Shown here one piece after another: positions 30,258 through 40,442 of a DNA stretch of 64,000 nt (within the stretch, counting starts at the first letter, position 1; each line of letters opens with the position of its first letter). The position numbers and the translations under genes are program-made. The stretch comes from Gammaproteobacteria bacterium (GTDB taxonomy: Bacteria; Pseudomonadota; Gammaproteobacteria; UBA6002): the NCBI GenBank assembly GCA_013697705.1, contig JACCWJ010000005.1, forward strand, positions 62,001-126,000, given 5' to 3'. The notes beneath the pieces were generated by a model. That model ran no database searches and was not told the DNA's origin. It saw only the letters and a list, made by a program, of their open reading frames with translations.

Positions 30258-30597
30258 CTTCTTCTCGTGCTTTTAAAGTCACATTCCATAATTTTTCTAA
30301 ACTATAAAATTTACGAATTTCAGGCAACATAATATGGATGACTATGCTACCCAGGTCAACTAGAAGCCATTCATTTTGATTTTCTCCCTCAACACCGAGT
30401 GGCTGCAATCCTTGAGATTTTACCTTGGTGACAACATGATCACCCAGTGCATGGGCATGTCGTTTTGAGTTAGCACTGGAAATCACCATCCAATCAGTGA
30501 CGGTGGTTAGGTCGTGTACATCTAAGCTGACAATTTCCTCAGCCTTGTTATCTTCCAGCGTTTGCACGACGAGATTTAATAAATCGGTTGTTTCCAT
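30250..30597 (-). CDS. rsfS: Ribosomal silencing factor RsfS
   Basis: Binds uL14 on the 50S subunit and blocks subunit joining in starvation. The 115-residue protein has the Iojap fold signature [22 protein letters not shown] and [15 protein letters not shown]. It sits between nadD and rlmH, its standard place. Confidence 0.96.
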   Translation of the reverse strand: METTDLLNLVVQTLEDNKAEEIVSLDVHDLTTVTDWMVISSANSKRHAHALGDHVVTKVKSQGLQPLGVEGENQNEWLLVDLGSIVIHIMLPEIRKFYSLEKLWNVTLKAREEGD

Positions 30598-30694
30598 GTT
30601 GTTCCTGGTAATTATTTTGTTTGCAGATCTTATCGTGTATTTTTCATTTCAGCAAAAATAAATTGTCTATCTCCTATGTTGGCAAGATTATTTT

Positions 30695-31339
30695 TTAGTC
30701 GTTGCGATATAAATCATGCTGATGGATGTAGTCTGCAACTTTGCGAGGGACTAATGCAGTAATGTCTTCATTGTTTTTGATTTTTTGTCGGATTGAAGTC
30801 GCTGAAATAGGGCAAGGAGGAATCGCCAAAAATAGGATGGATCCCGCTAAATGTGTGCGGATATCATTTGGATTTTGGGTTTCATGTTTTGCAAGTAAGG
30901 GATGAGGATGGAGTTTGAATGGAAAATGGGGACGATTAATAATTATTAAGTGAGCATATTCCAGTAGCTCCTGCCATTTTTTCCATGTGATGATATTTTG
31001 ATAAGCATCCGCTCCCAGAATTAAACAAAGGGGGTGAAGAGGAAAATCCTCACGAAGAGAGATAAGGCTGTCAATCATATAGGAAGGACTTTTACGTCGA
31101 ATCTCACGTTCATCTAATGATAACGACGACGATTCCAGTGCTAATTTTATCATTGCAACACGATCGTTAACGATGCTCTCAGGTTCAGGACGATGTACTG
31201 GAAGGTAGCAAGGCATAAATTTAATGGTGTTGACGGATGTAGCGTCTATTATCGACGCTGCTATTTGCAGATGACCATTGTGGATCGGATCAAACGTTCC
31301 TCCCAAAATACCAAGTGGGTCAGCTATTTTATTCGTCAT
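30695..31339 (-). CDS. nadD: Nicotinate-nucleotide adenylyltransferase
   Basis: Adenylates nicotinate mononucleotide to deamido-NAD. GGTFDPIHNGHL (nucleotidyltransferase HxGH type), LGADAYQNI and SATSIRQ are intact. The start ATG at 31339 overlaps the holA TGA (ATGA), which favours it over a GTG two codons earlier. pncB (1.9 kb) feeds this step. Confidence 0.95.
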   Translation of the reverse strand: MTNKIADPLGILGGTFDPIHNGHLQIAASIIDATSVNTIKFMPCYLPVHRPEPESIVNDRVAMIKLALESSSLSLDEREIRRKSPSYMIDSLISLREDFPLHPLCLILGADAYQNIITWKKWQELLEYAHLIIINRPHFPFKLHPHPLLAKHETQNPNDIRTHLAGSILFLAIPPCPISATSIRQKIKNNEDITALVPRKVADYIHQHDLYRND

Positions 31340-32379
31340 AGGCACATTCGCTCGGGCGAGGAAGTTATGAGTGATAGTTGTTGGTGTCCCCCTAAACCTA
31401 ATGCTAGGGTTTCAAGTGCACTCCACACATTCCCTGCCGTCACCCCTTTAATAATATGGTCAATTCTTTCGGCCTGTAAGAGTAATGTATGTAGTGATTT
31501 AGGCGTATGTAGGGAGATCATTTTTTTTACGGACGGTTGTCTTTTTTCCCAAATTTGATGTTTTTTCACCAATGTTGCCCAAGGAGATTTATTTTTTAAA
31601 TCGCCTATAATGGCGCTGAGACTCCGTATTTCTCGGGAGAGGGCCCATAATAGCAGGGTGGGTTCGACAGCCTCAGCTTTTAATTTGCGGATAGAACGGA
31701 GGATGCGGGAAGCATTTCCTTGTTCAATAATATCAATGCAACTAAAGATATCAAATCGTGCATTATCTGTAGTTGCATTTATGAGATCTTCTAATTTAAT
31801 CGCGCCTTCAAAAATTAATTTTAATTTTTCTATTTCTTGTGCCAGGGCGAGTAAGTTTCCTTCGGTTTGATCTACTAAAAATTGCAGGCCTGCTTGATCA
31901 CAATTTAGATTGTTTGCACGTAAACGATGTAATGCCCATTGCTTAAACTGTGCACTGTCAAGGGGCCATATGGTAACGATCGCCCCTATTTTATTGATGG
32001 CTTCCGCCCACCCAGAGCGTTGTGTTGCACTCTCTAATTTATCAGTAGTGATTAGTAAAATTTTATTAGGATCATGGTTTTCTAAAAACTGAGTAAAAAG
32101 TTTGCTTCCGGCAGCATTGGGTTTTTGATTTAACTTTATTTCGGTACACACTTTGTCGCTAAATAAAGAATAGGTATTGTTTGATTCTACGAACATTGAC
32201 CAATCAAAATCTTTATTGACTTCATAACGTTGCACCTCTGAAAATCCCTGACTTTTTGCTTTACTGCGGATAAGCTCTCTAGCTTCTTGCACCAGAAAAA
32301 GCTCATTGCCCGTTATTAGGTAAACGGGCAATAAGTTGCTTTTTAAATGCATAGGCAATTGTTGATAGGAAAATTTCAT
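31336..32379 (-). CDS. holA: DNA polymerase III subunit delta
   Basis: Clamp-loader delta subunit that opens the beta clamp. 347 residues with N-terminal LPVYLITGNELFLVQEA and an AAA+-like fold without a functional P-loop; LLLWALSREIRSL in the C-terminal collar domain. Conserved position between lptE and nadD; overlaps nadD. Confidence 0.94.
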   Translation of the reverse strand: MKFSYQQLPMHLKSNLLPVYLITGNELFLVQEARELIRSKAKSQGFSEVQRYEVNKDFDWSMFVESNNTYSLFSDKVCTEIKLNQKPNAAGSKLFTQFLENHDPNKILLITTDKLESATQRSGWAEAINKIGAIVTIWPLDSAQFKQWALHRLRANNLNCDQAGLQFLVDQTEGNLLALAQEIEKLKLIFEGAIKLEDLINATTDNARFDIFSCIDIIEQGNASRILRSIRKLKAEAVEPTLLLWALSREIRSLSAIIGDLKNKSPWATLVKKHQIWEKRQPSVKKMISLHTPKSLHTLLLQAERIDHIIKGVTAGNVWSALETLALGLGGHQQLSLITSSPERMCL

Positions 32380-32398
32380 ATTCTATTCACATCGTTTT

Positions 32399-32899
32399 TT
32401 AATGGGTAGCAGCACAAAAAAGGCTTGGCGAATTCAATATATTAATGATCATGTGGGCCGCCTCCATCTGCATTTCTTGTTGCAATATCGCTAATTGATT
32501 GGTTGCTTCTAAGGCCGTCCCTGCATTCACAATCAGGGATTTACTGGTGAGCACACATTTTTGTGGAATCAACACGCAATGACTTTCATTCAGTACTTCA
32601 AAGGTGACTTGATAATAATACACATACACACGTGCTTGGTTACTACCTCCAATGGTAGGAACATCTTGATAAAAAGCAGTGGAAATTATATGTAGCACAA
32701 TAGGGGCAGGGTTTCGGGTAATGTTTACTCCTAACCTTATTAAGGTTCTTCGAAGCGTTGATTCAAAATCAGCGTACGGCATAGGAGAGTCAATTTGAAT
32801 GCAATGTAAGTTGGGCGATAAGGCATGTTGATTTCGTAAATGAAAACCACAGCCGCTCATTAGAACGGTGGCAACTACTGTGATAATCCATTTGATCAT
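32399..32899 (-). CDS. lptE: LPS-assembly lipoprotein LptE
   Basis: Outer-membrane lipoprotein that plugs the LptD barrel and helps insert LPS. Signal peptide with lipobox LMSGC, then GFHLRNQ, the usual start of the mature protein. 166 residues. Sequence beyond that is divergent, so the call relies on the N-terminus and on the leuS-lptE-holA order. Confidence 0.9.
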   Translation of the reverse strand: MIKWIITVVATVLMSGCGFHLRNQHALSPNLHCIQIDSPMPYADFESTLRRTLIRLGVNITRNPAPIVLHIISTAFYQDVPTIGGSNQARVYVYYYQVTFEVLNESHCVLIPQKCVLTSKSLIVNAGTALEATNQLAILQQEMQMEAAHMIINILNSPSLFCAATH

Positions 32900-32925
32900 T
32901 TATTATCTCTTTTGAAACAGGTTAC

Positions 32926-35391
32926 TTATAAAACTATATTAACCAGTTTATTCGGCACAATAATAATTTTCTTAAATTGTTTTTCATCTAAGAATTTTTG
33001 GATATGAGGATTCATCAATGCGGTTTCTTCAATCGTTTTTTTATCAGCGTCAATGGGAATGCTAATTTCTCCTCGAAGCTTACCATTCACTTGTACCACC
33101 ATATTAATGGTGTCTGTTTTTAGGGCGCGATTATCAACTTTTGGCCATGATGCTTTGGAGATATCTGTACCATAATTGAGTTCTCGCCATAAATGATGAG
33201 AGAAATGGGGGGTTATTGGAGAAAGTAGTCGCAAAAGAATGCTAATGCCTTCATGCACTAACAAAACTGAATTTTTATCTTGAGAGGGCACTTCAGTCAA
33301 AATATTAAATAACTTCATACAAGCGGATACGACGGTATTAAGCTGTATCCGTTCCATATCATGGTTAGCTTGTTTTAAAACACTGTGAATTTGTTTCCGA
33401 ATATCTTTTTGTTCTTGTGAAAGTTGCTGCACATCGATATGGGTGTCTCTTGGGTGATACATCCGTAGTGCTGTTTTGATCTCTTCCACAAACACATATA
33501 TTCTGCGTAAAAAGCGATGGGCGCCTTCTACTCCGCTCGCTGACCATTCGAGTGATTGTTCAGGAGGGGCGGCAAAAATGGTGAATAAACGAACCGTATC
33601 TGCTCCATATTGTTGTATCCACGCAGTCGGGGACACCACATTCCCTTTAGATTTCGACATTTTAGCGCCATCTTTTAATACCATTCCCTGGGTCAATAGC
33701 TTGGTGAAAGGCTCGTCAGTATTGAGTATTTCTTCATCACGTAACAATTTGTGAACGAATCGGGCATACAGTAAATGTAAAATGGCGTGTTCTATACCAC
33801 CCACATATTGATCTACCGGTGTCCAGTAACGGGCGCGATCATCTAGCATGGCTTGGTTTTGATCGAATGAACAGTAACGCGCATAATACCAGGAAGATTG
33901 CATAAAAGTGTCAAATGTATCGGTTTCTCGCCTTGCAGGTTCTCCGCAATGGGGACACGTCGTGGCATAGAAACTTTCAAGAGAAGCAAGCGGGGACCCT
34001 GTTCCTTGAGGAACCACATCCTCTGGTAATATAACGGGCAAATCATGCTCGGGAACTGGCACAGTGCCGCAAGAATCACAATAAATAATTGGGATGGGGG
34101 CGCCCCAATAACGTTGTCGAGAAATTCCCCAATCTCTTAGTCGGTAGTGCGTTACTTTCTGGCCTATTCCTACGGACTCTACATGCGCTGCAATGGCACT
34201 AAATGCTTCTTCAGAAGACAGTCCAGTGAATTGTTCTGAATCCACTAATATGCCGGGTTCGGTAAAGGCTTCTTTACTATAGTCCCACGAAAGTGTTAGG
34301 GGACGAATCACAGGTTTTACGGGTAGGTTATATTTTTGAGCGAACTCAAAATCACGTTGATCATGCGCAGGTACCGCCATAATGGCACCCGATCCATATT
34401 CCATTAACACGAAGTTGGCAATATAAATAGGTAAGGTTTGACCAGTGATGGGATGAATTGCATGAAAAGACGTAGCAATTCCTCGTTTCTCCATCGTAGC
34501 CAATTCTGCTTCCGCTACTTTTATATTTTTACATTGCTCTATAAAATCAGCAATTTCGGGGTCTTCCTGGGAGGCCAAATGGGAAAGAGGATGCTCTGGG
34601 GCAAGCGCTAAATAGGAGACGCCCAATAAAGTGTCCGGCCTGGTGGTGAATACGGTTAGCTGTTGAGTAGGATCTTCTTTTACGGAGAATCGCAGCTCAA
34701 TGCCCTTTGATTTACCAATCCAATTACGTTGCATAGTACGCACTTGGTCGGGCCACCCTTCTAATTTATCGAGTCCGGTCAGAAGTTCTTCGGCATAATC
34801 GGTAATTCTTAAGAACCACTGTTGAATTTCTTTACGTTCTACTAATGCTCCAGATCGCCATCCTCGCCCATTAACCACCTGCTCATTGGCAAGCACGGTA
34901 TTGTCAACTGGGTCCCAATTCACGAATGATTTTTTTTTATATGCCATGCCTTTTTTAAATAATTTTACAAACAGCCACTGTTCCCAGCGATAATAATCGG
35001 GATGACAGGTAGCAATTTCCCGTTTCCAGTCAATGGCAAAGCCAAGCCGTTTAAATTGAGCGCGCATATCATCAATATTTTGGTAAGTCCACGCGGCAGG
35101 GGGGAGTTTGTTTTTTATCGCGGCATTTTCGGCAGGTAAGCCAAATGCATCCCAACCCATGGGCTGTAGCACATTTTTTCCAAGCATACGCTGGTAGCGG
35201 GAGATAACATCCCCAATGGTATAATTACGCACATGCCCCATATGGAGCTCGCCGCTGGGGTAGGGCAGCATCGATAAGCAATAGTATTTTTCGGTATTTA
35301 AATCTTCTCTTACTTCAAAAGTATGGTGAAATGCCCAATAATCTTGCGCTTCCTGTTCAATAGAATTTGGATCGTAGTCATTTTTTGACAT
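32926..35391 (-). CDS. leuS: Leucyl-tRNA synthetase
   Basis: Class I synthetase, about 821 residues. HMGH (HIGH-type) in [12 protein letters not shown], the CP1 editing domain with TTRPDTLLG and DQRDFEFA, and KMSKSKGN (KMSKS) are intact. The ATG at 35391 is preferred over a TTG at 35403. It heads the leuS-to-queC minus-strand run. The gene upstream on the other strand begins about 165 bp away. Confidence 0.97.
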   Translation of the reverse strand: MSKNDYDPNSIEQEAQDYWAFHHTFEVREDLNTEKYYCLSMLPYPSGELHMGHVRNYTIGDVISRYQRMLGKNVLQPMGWDAFGLPAENAAIKNKLPPAAWTYQNIDDMRAQFKRLGFAIDWKREIATCHPDYYRWEQWLFVKLFKKGMAYKKKSFVNWDPVDNTVLANEQVVNGRGWRSGALVERKEIQQWFLRITDYAEELLTGLDKLEGWPDQVRTMQRNWIGKSKGIELRFSVKEDPTQQLTVFTTRPDTLLGVSYLALAPEHPLSHLASQEDPEIADFIEQCKNIKVAEAELATMEKRGIATSFHAIHPITGQTLPIYIANFVLMEYGSGAIMAVPAHDQRDFEFAQKYNLPVKPVIRPLTLSWDYSKEAFTEPGILVDSEQFTGLSSEEAFSAIAAHVESVGIGQKVTHYRLRDWGISRQRYWGAPIPIIYCDSCGTVPVPEHDLPVILPEDVVPQGTGSPLASLESFYATTCPHCGEPARRETDTFDTFMQSSWYYARYCSFDQNQAMLDDRARYWTPVDQYVGGIEHAILHLLYARFVHKLLRDEEILNTDEPFTKLLTQGMVLKDGAKMSKSKGNVVSPTAWIQQYGADTVRLFTIFAAPPEQSLEWSASGVEGAHRFLRRIYVFVEEIKTALRMYHPRDTHIDVQQLSQEQKDIRKQIHSVLKQANHDMERIQLNTVVSACMKLFNILTEVPSQDKNSVLLVHEGISILLRLLSPITPHFSHHLWRELNYGTDISKASWPKVDNRALKTDTINMVVQVNGKLRGEISIPIDADKKTIEETALMNPHIQKFLDEKQFKKIIIVPNKLVNIVL

Positions 35392-35421
35392 AATTTCACT
35401 CAAGTGGTCACGAGACCGTAA

Positions 35422-35449
35422 AGAATACCTTAGTAATAAAAATTCTCAA
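35422..35449 (-). promoter_or_regulatory. Candidate promoter for leuS
   Basis: On the minus strand TTGAGA (complement of 35444-35449), a 16-bp spacer and TATTCT (complement of 35422-35427) lie about 31 bases before the leuS ATG. Four to five of six bases match in each box. Confidence 0.4.
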
Positions 35450-35555
35450 CTCGTGTTTTATTGGTTGGGGAATTTTGATAGTATCACCTTTCTTCATCAT
35501 ATTAAAATTAACAGTTTTATTCAGCTCCTACTCTTGAATCAACAAGGATTATCAA

Positions 35556-36083
35556 ATGAGTGAAAGCAGGGTAAGTGAAAATTATCTGCTGGAAGCAAAG
35601 ATTTCTTTTTTAATTATAAGTTTTATTGTTTGTATTATATCAGTCACAGTGCAGCAGGATATCTGGCCTTTTTTACAAACCACCCTCCCGTTTTTAGAAT
35701 TTAATAAAGCCTGGTCAATCGGGAGTATTATTTTTGGGGGCGTAATACCTTTAATCTGGCTTTATCTGGATTGGTTAAATAAACCCATCCGATACAGTCT
35801 TCTCTCTATAATAATCATGTTCATTTTGCAAGTTACGACAGAATTTTGTGTTAGTTATTATTTTTTTGCCTCCATGGTTGTGCCGACTTCAATTCTTTAT
35901 ATCAGCTATAGGCTAGTTCAACTTTCAACACTTCATCGTATGCTGTATAAAACGACTTTCGTCAGTTGGAAAGATAGATCCTTAAGATTAGGCCTGCTGA
36001 GCGCGAGTTTAATATTCTGGAGCCTACTGTGGGTTAGATTAACCTTCCTCATTTTCCCCAAAATTATTTACGATATTTTTTAG
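35556..36083 (+). CDS. Predicted four-helix inner-membrane protein, unknown function
   Basis: 175 residues with about four to five hydrophobic helices (around residues 15-30, 52-70, 80-110, 145-165). No motif was recognised. AAGGATT lies upstream of the ATG. It is the first of two plus-strand genes inserted into the otherwise minus-strand leuS/lnt cluster, 146 bp before the TraI-like gene and in the same direction, so a shared unit is possible. Confidence 0.6.
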   Translation: MSESRVSENYLLEAKISFLIISFIVCIISVTVQQDIWPFLQTTLPFLEFNKAWSIGSIIFGGVIPLIWLYLDWLNKPIRYSLLSIIIMFILQVTTEFCVSYYFFASMVVPTSILYISYRLVQLSTLHRMLYKTTFVSWKDRSLRLGLLSASLIFWSLLWVRLTFLIFPKIIYDIF

Positions 36084-36229
36084 GATTTTATTCTTCTCCT
36101 GAGAGAAGTGTGATGGACTTTATTGAGTATAAAAGGGTAGAATTAATCGCAAAGCTGGTATATTTTACCCAATTCTCATTAAATAACATGCATTTTATGT
36201 AAAATGGATTTTTATCATTAAGAGGGCTT

Positions 36230-37537
36230 ATGGTCACTATATTCTCAAAACCGGGTATGCATAGAGCAAAATCGCAGAGCACGAAATCGTACAGTGAGGC
36301 GACAGTATTTCCCGTACTGTCCATTGAAAACCTATTGCCCGAGATTGAAAAAAATCATTATTTAAACAAAGTCCAAGAAATAGTCACGCTCTCAGATGAG
36401 TATTTTAAGATTTTTTATGAAAACTTAATTGAAAACTTTGCTCTATTCGTCCAAGTTTTACCAGAAGTCTACGGAGAAGAATTAGGAGGATTGTTAAATG
36501 ATGGCTTGCGTAGAGCCTTGCTTGCAATTCGTCTATTGCACGAGAACCGTGATCCAAAGCCACATCCCTTATTTGTGTTTGCAGTTTTCAGCATCGCTTT
36601 ATTGGCTGACGTAGGTCAAATCTTGCGCTATCGGGTCATGATTTCTGATGAAAATGGTGTTTTCTTGGATGATTGGTATCCTTTTTTAGGTTCGATGCCT
36701 GATTTTGGCGAATTTTATAAGCTTCGACCCTATGAGGAGACTCCGCAATCATTAGTGCGAGGAGCTACCCCCATCATCGCAAGACAATTATTGAATGAAA
36801 CCTCAATTACGTGGCTTTCCTCTAATAACCAAATATTTGACATGTGGCTTTCCTTCCTAAATAAGGGAGAGGATTGGGCTGGGGGTTTAGCCAAAATTCT
36901 GAAGATTGACCCTAAGGAACTCCTAAGTCGAAAAGCAGAAGTTATTGGCATTATCCCTCTGGATATTAAAACTTTCGATCCGATGGGGACTGATTTAGGT
37001 GAGAAATTTTTAGCGTGGTTAAAAAAAGGGCTAGACGATGGCTCCATTAGTTACAATGAGGCTAACTCTACCGTCCATGTCGTTAAAACCAATGAATTAG
37101 ATCTCAGTGTCTTTCTTCAAAGCCCCGAACTTTTCCAGCAATTTTGTAATATTTACGCGAAGACTCGGGATTGGATTGTGGTTTCTAAGCAATTTAATCT
37201 GTTGGGCTTAACCAAATTGAGTGGTAGTGATGTTAAATTTGAACAGTTTTTTTCTGACACTCAAGAGGCAAAGACCGGTAAGTTAGGGTTTCTCTCGAGT
37301 GAAAAAGGCAATAAAAGTTTTAGTCAATCTCAGCTGGCTAGCGCAAATCATCTTAAAGAAGGTCTTGTGATTAAAGACGCAAAAATGCTATTTGGCGCAA
37401 AAGTACCTCCCGTTAGCCAATTTGTTCGCGAAATAGAAATGCGGTGGGGATTAGATAACGTTATGCCTAAGGCACGTAATTCTCAAGGGGCCAACTCAAA
37501 TACCCAAGCGCCACCAGAGAATAGGTTAAAGATATAG
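36230..37537 (+). CDS. Degenerate TraI_2/MobH relaxase-like protein
   Basis: 435 residues. Residues about 35-235 resemble the N-terminal TraI_2 domain of MobH-type conjugative relaxases: FALFVQVLP, GGLLNDGLRRAL (86-97), VFSIALLADVGQ (119-130), DDWYPFLGSM. Residues about 255-345 resemble the DUF1528/TraI C-terminal domain: GEKFLAWLKKGL, VHVV, LQSPELFQQF. In active MobH proteins the first block carries His residues and the second reads HDxGK; here they are NDGL and ADVGQ, so the HD metal site is lost. Probably a domesticated structural or DNA-binding protein, or an evolutionary relic kept for another role. AGAGGG precedes the ATG. The end is 2 bp from convergent lnt. Confidence 0.75.
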   Translation: MVTIFSKPGMHRAKSQSTKSYSEATVFPVLSIENLLPEIEKNHYLNKVQEIVTLSDEYFKIFYENLIENFALFVQVLPEVYGEELGGLLNDGLRRALLAIRLLHENRDPKPHPLFVFAVFSIALLADVGQILRYRVMISDENGVFLDDWYPFLGSMPDFGEFYKLRPYEETPQSLVRGATPIIARQLLNETSITWLSSNNQIFDMWLSFLNKGEDWAGGLAKILKIDPKELLSRKAEVIGIIPLDIKTFDPMGTDLGEKFLAWLKKGLDDGSISYNEANSTVHVVKTNELDLSVFLQSPELFQQFCNIYAKTRDWIVVSKQFNLLGLTKLSGSDVKFEQFFSDTQEAKTGKLGFLSSEKGNKSFSQSQLASANHLKEGLVIKDAKMLFGAKVPPVSQFVREIEMRWGLDNVMPKARNSQGANSNTQAPPENRLKI

Positions 37538-37539
37538 AG

Positions 37540-39060
37540 CTATTTTTCTCGTGAAGAGAGGGGGGGGTGATACCCCGAGGGGGCGATTCTTCTTAAGTAT
37601 TGCCACACACCTAGCAAGAAGGTTATCCCCATCACTGCGATGAGGGGATACAATTTCCATATCATCCAAGGTGTTTCCCCGCGCATAGCTTGAACCTGCG
37701 CCGAAATTTCACCCTCTTTAAAAGCCGGCAAAGTCTTAATGACTTCACCCTTAGCATTGATAATACCGGTAATGCCAGTATTGCTACTGAATAATAAATA
37801 ACGCCCTGTTTCAATAGCTCGCATCTGCGCCATTTGTAAATGTTGTTCTGAGGCATTAGACCGACCAAACCAACTATCATCCGTGATCGTAAGCAACAAT
37901 TGTGCTTGAGGAAGGAAAGTCAAAAACTCTAAGGGATAAGCGACCTCGTAACAAATATAAGGAGCGATCGCGATACCATTCGCTATTAAAGGCCGTTGTT
38001 CTTTTTCGCCCGGAATAAAATTGGACATCGGAATATCAAAGGCTTCGAGCATAAATCCGTAGAAAGGTTTTAAAGGTGTATATTCTCCAAATGGCACGAG
38101 GTGGCGTTTGTGATAAATACCGGTACCGTTACCTATGGCAATCATCCCATTAAATGCTTTGTCGGGTTCAACAATGGGTATGCCGGTAATAAGGGTAGTG
38201 TTATGTGTTTTCGCAACCTCCCCTAACTGTTCGAGATATTCTGTCATTTTATAAAGAGGTAAGGTGATCGCCGCTTCCGGCCAGATGATAATATCACTCG
38301 ACCAGTGACGTTCGGTGTATTTATTATAAATGGCTAAGGTTCGCGCAAGCTGGGTTGGGATCCATTTCAAGTCTTGATCCACATTCCCTTGAATTAAGGT
38401 CACTGTGAGTGGTTTCCCTGCAGGGTCAGTCCAATGGATAGTGGCAAGAAAGCCTCCACTAAGGAATAATCCGCATAACAAAACTACCCCAGATACTCTA
38501 ACCTTGATTGCTTTATTTTTGAAAAGATACACGATGAGGCCTGCGCCAAAGGTAATCAATAGCGATACCCCATAAACGCTTAACAGTGTGGCCCATCCTC
38601 GAAGTAAGGTATTGGTTTGACTATAGCCTAATAATAACCACGGAAAACCGGTAAACAGCCAGGTGCGTAGCAGCTCAAAAAAAACCCAGCTACAGGGGAA
38701 AAGGCAGAGTATTTTAAAATAGTCATTCTGGGGGTGAAATTTGTTTAGGCAGTAACCCTGGAAAGCAAAAAAAAGCGACAAATAAGCCACAAAAATCCCG
38801 GTAATGAAAACGGCTAAAGGGATGGGGGCTTGTCCAAACACATGAATACTGATATAGACCCATGAAATGCCTACTCCGAAGAATCCAAGACCGAATACAA
38901 AACCGCGCCTAAAAGCTTCTCTAGGAGAAGAATCAAGCCAGATATAGAGCAAAATCATGGGAGACAAAAAGGCGATCGGCGATAAATAAAAGGGTGCAAA
39001 TGCAAATGGCAGAATCATCCCTGCTACAAGTAGCACTACATCTAATAGATATCGTTTCAA
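37540..39060 (-). CDS. lnt: Apolipoprotein N-acyltransferase
   Basis: Adds the third acyl chain to the N-terminal Cys of lipoproteins. Seven or so N-terminal helices, then a periplasmic nitrilase domain with catalytic Glu in IIWPEAAITLP, Lys in the HLVPFGEY region and Cys in APYICYEVAYP. 506 residues. Follows corC by about 66 bp, the classical order. Confidence 0.96.
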   Translation of the reverse strand: MKRYLLDVVLLVAGMILPFAFAPFYLSPIAFLSPMILLYIWLDSSPREAFRRGFVFGLGFFGVGISWVYISIHVFGQAPIPLAVFITGIFVAYLSLFFAFQGYCLNKFHPQNDYFKILCLFPCSWVFFELLRTWLFTGFPWLLLGYSQTNTLLRGWATLLSVYGVSLLITFGAGLIVYLFKNKAIKVRVSGVVLLCGLFLSGGFLATIHWTDPAGKPLTVTLIQGNVDQDLKWIPTQLARTLAIYNKYTERHWSSDIIIWPEAAITLPLYKMTEYLEQLGEVAKTHNTTLITGIPIVEPDKAFNGMIAIGNGTGIYHKRHLVPFGEYTPLKPFYGFMLEAFDIPMSNFIPGEKEQRPLIANGIAIAPYICYEVAYPLEFLTFLPQAQLLLTITDDSWFGRSNASEQHLQMAQMRAIETGRYLLFSSNTGITGIINAKGEVIKTLPAFKEGEISAQVQAMRGETPWMIWKLYPLIAVMGITFLLGVWQYLRRIAPSGYHPPLSSREK

Positions 39061-39106
39061 AATAACCCCTTAAGCTACCGCATCTCTGCGCGTTCTTGCT
39101 GAGTTC

Positions 39107-39127
39107 AAATTAGCGCTGAATAATTAC
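39107..39127. repeat. Partial copy of the inverted-repeat element
   Basis: AAATTAGCGCTGAATAATTAC matches the terminal sequence of the 60920-60985 element at 19 of 21 positions. The other arm is not visible, so this is a half-element or eroded copy between lnt and corC. Confidence 0.5.
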
Positions 39128-39960
39128 TATTTTTTCAACAGTGAGACCCGTAAAAGTCGAATGCGCCTATTATCAGCATGAAGCACTTTAAACTGACAGT
39201 TATCAATTTGAATACTATCGCCTTTCTTAGGCAGTTTACCAAACTTCTGCATTACTACGCCCCCAATAGTATCAAAATTATCCGCACTAAAATTAGTATC
39301 AAAATATTCGTTAAATTTTTCAATGGGGGTCAGTGCTTTAACAGTGTAGAGATTTTCGTTAAGTTTGCGAATATAAGTACTTATGTCTTCTATATCGTAT
39401 TCGTCTTCGATTTCGCCGACAATTTGTTCGAGAACATCTTCAATGGTAACCAACCCAGAAATACCCCCATATTCATCCACCACAATAGCCATATGATTTC
39501 TATTAAGGCGAAATTCTTTTAGGAGCACATTAAGGCGTTTGCTTTCGGGTATAAAAATGGCGGGACGTAAAATCGTGCGAATATTAAAATTTTCTTCACC
39601 AGTAAAGGCAAATTTGAGTAGTTCTTTAGCGAGCAATACCCCGGTAATTTCATCTCTGTTTTCACCGATAACGGGAAATCTGGAATGCTGCGATTCTATT
39701 ATAATAGGTAAAAACTGTCGGGGATGAGCATCTTGGTCCACTACCACCATTTGCGAGCGGGGGACCATGATGTCTCTCACCTGTATTTCTGAAACTTGGA
39801 GCACCCCCTCGATCATCATTAAGGCGTCATTGTCGAGAACGTCTTTACTGGCGGCGAGACGAAGTAATTCCATGATTTCCTGTCTATCTTGAGGCTCTTT
39901 ATGAATAAGAGAGCTCAAACGATCTAACCAAGACTTATGGGTAGAATTGTTTTCATTCAT
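39127..39960 (-). CDS. corC: CBS-domain protein CorC/YbeX
   Basis: 277 residues: VRDIMVPRSQM opens a CBS pair (about 70-190) with DEYGGISGLVTIEDVLEQIVGEIEDEYD, then a C-terminal transporter-associated CorC_HlyC domain (about 205-275). Historically linked to Mg/Co efflux and, with YbeY, to rRNA/ribosome homeostasis. Order ybeZ-ybeY-corC-lnt is conserved. Confidence 0.95.
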   Translation of the reverse strand: MNENNSTHKSWLDRLSSLIHKEPQDRQEIMELLRLAASKDVLDNDALMMIEGVLQVSEIQVRDIMVPRSQMVVVDQDAHPRQFLPIIIESQHSRFPVIGENRDEITGVLLAKELLKFAFTGEENFNIRTILRPAIFIPESKRLNVLLKEFRLNRNHMAIVVDEYGGISGLVTIEDVLEQIVGEIEDEYDIEDISTYIRKLNENLYTVKALTPIEKFNEYFDTNFSADNFDTIGGVVMQKFGKLPKKGDSIQIDNCQFKVLHADNRRIRLLRVSLLKK

Positions 39961-40001
39961 TGATAGACGGGCTCCTAATTAACGTAGATGTAAATATTGG
40001 G

Positions 40002-40442
40002 TTATTCATAAGGATTTGATATGCCTAAACTAGAAAGTATGGCGATCTCTCGCTCTTCCATAATTTTAGCGTCTTCAACCTCTATATGGTCATAGCCTTG
40101 TAAATGCAAGGTGCCGTGTACCGTTAAATGTGCCCAGTGAGCACGAGGAGGTTTATTTTGAGCGAGCGCTTCCTTCATAACAATAGGGGCGCAGATAACA
40201 AGGTCGCCATGTAATAACGTATCAACTTGAGTGCTAAAGGGAAACGACAACACATTTGTGGGGCCGCTTTTTTTCCTATAAGTTTGATTAAGTTGTTCGC
40301 TCTCTGGCTCATCTACGATGCGCAAAGTGATTTCTGCAGCATGGCTTTCCAATGCTGCAGTTGTCCAGCTGAGGAGGTCCTCAGCGGACGGTATATCACT
40401 TTGTGCAGATTCTATTTGAATATCTATTTCCAAATTTGTCAT
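40002..40442 (-). CDS. ybeY: Endoribonuclease YbeY
   Basis: Metal-dependent RNase for 16S 3'-end maturation and 70S quality control. The zinc motif HxxxHxxxxxH is present as HGTLHLQGYDH, with NVLSFPF before it. 146 residues. Its ATG overlaps the ybeZ stop. Confidence 0.96.
   Translation of the reverse strand: MTNLEIDIQIESAQSDIPSAEDLLSWTTAALESHAAEITLRIVDEPESEQLNQTYRKKSGPTNVLSFPFSTQVDTLLHGDLVICAPIVMKEALAQNKPPRAHWAHLTVHGTLHLQGYDHIEVEDAKIMEEREIAILSSLGISNPYE

Noticed and set aside
36093-36108. CTTCTC-ctga-GAGAAG small hairpin after the membrane protein
   Set aside because: Only a 6-bp stem with no T-tract; not enough for a terminator.
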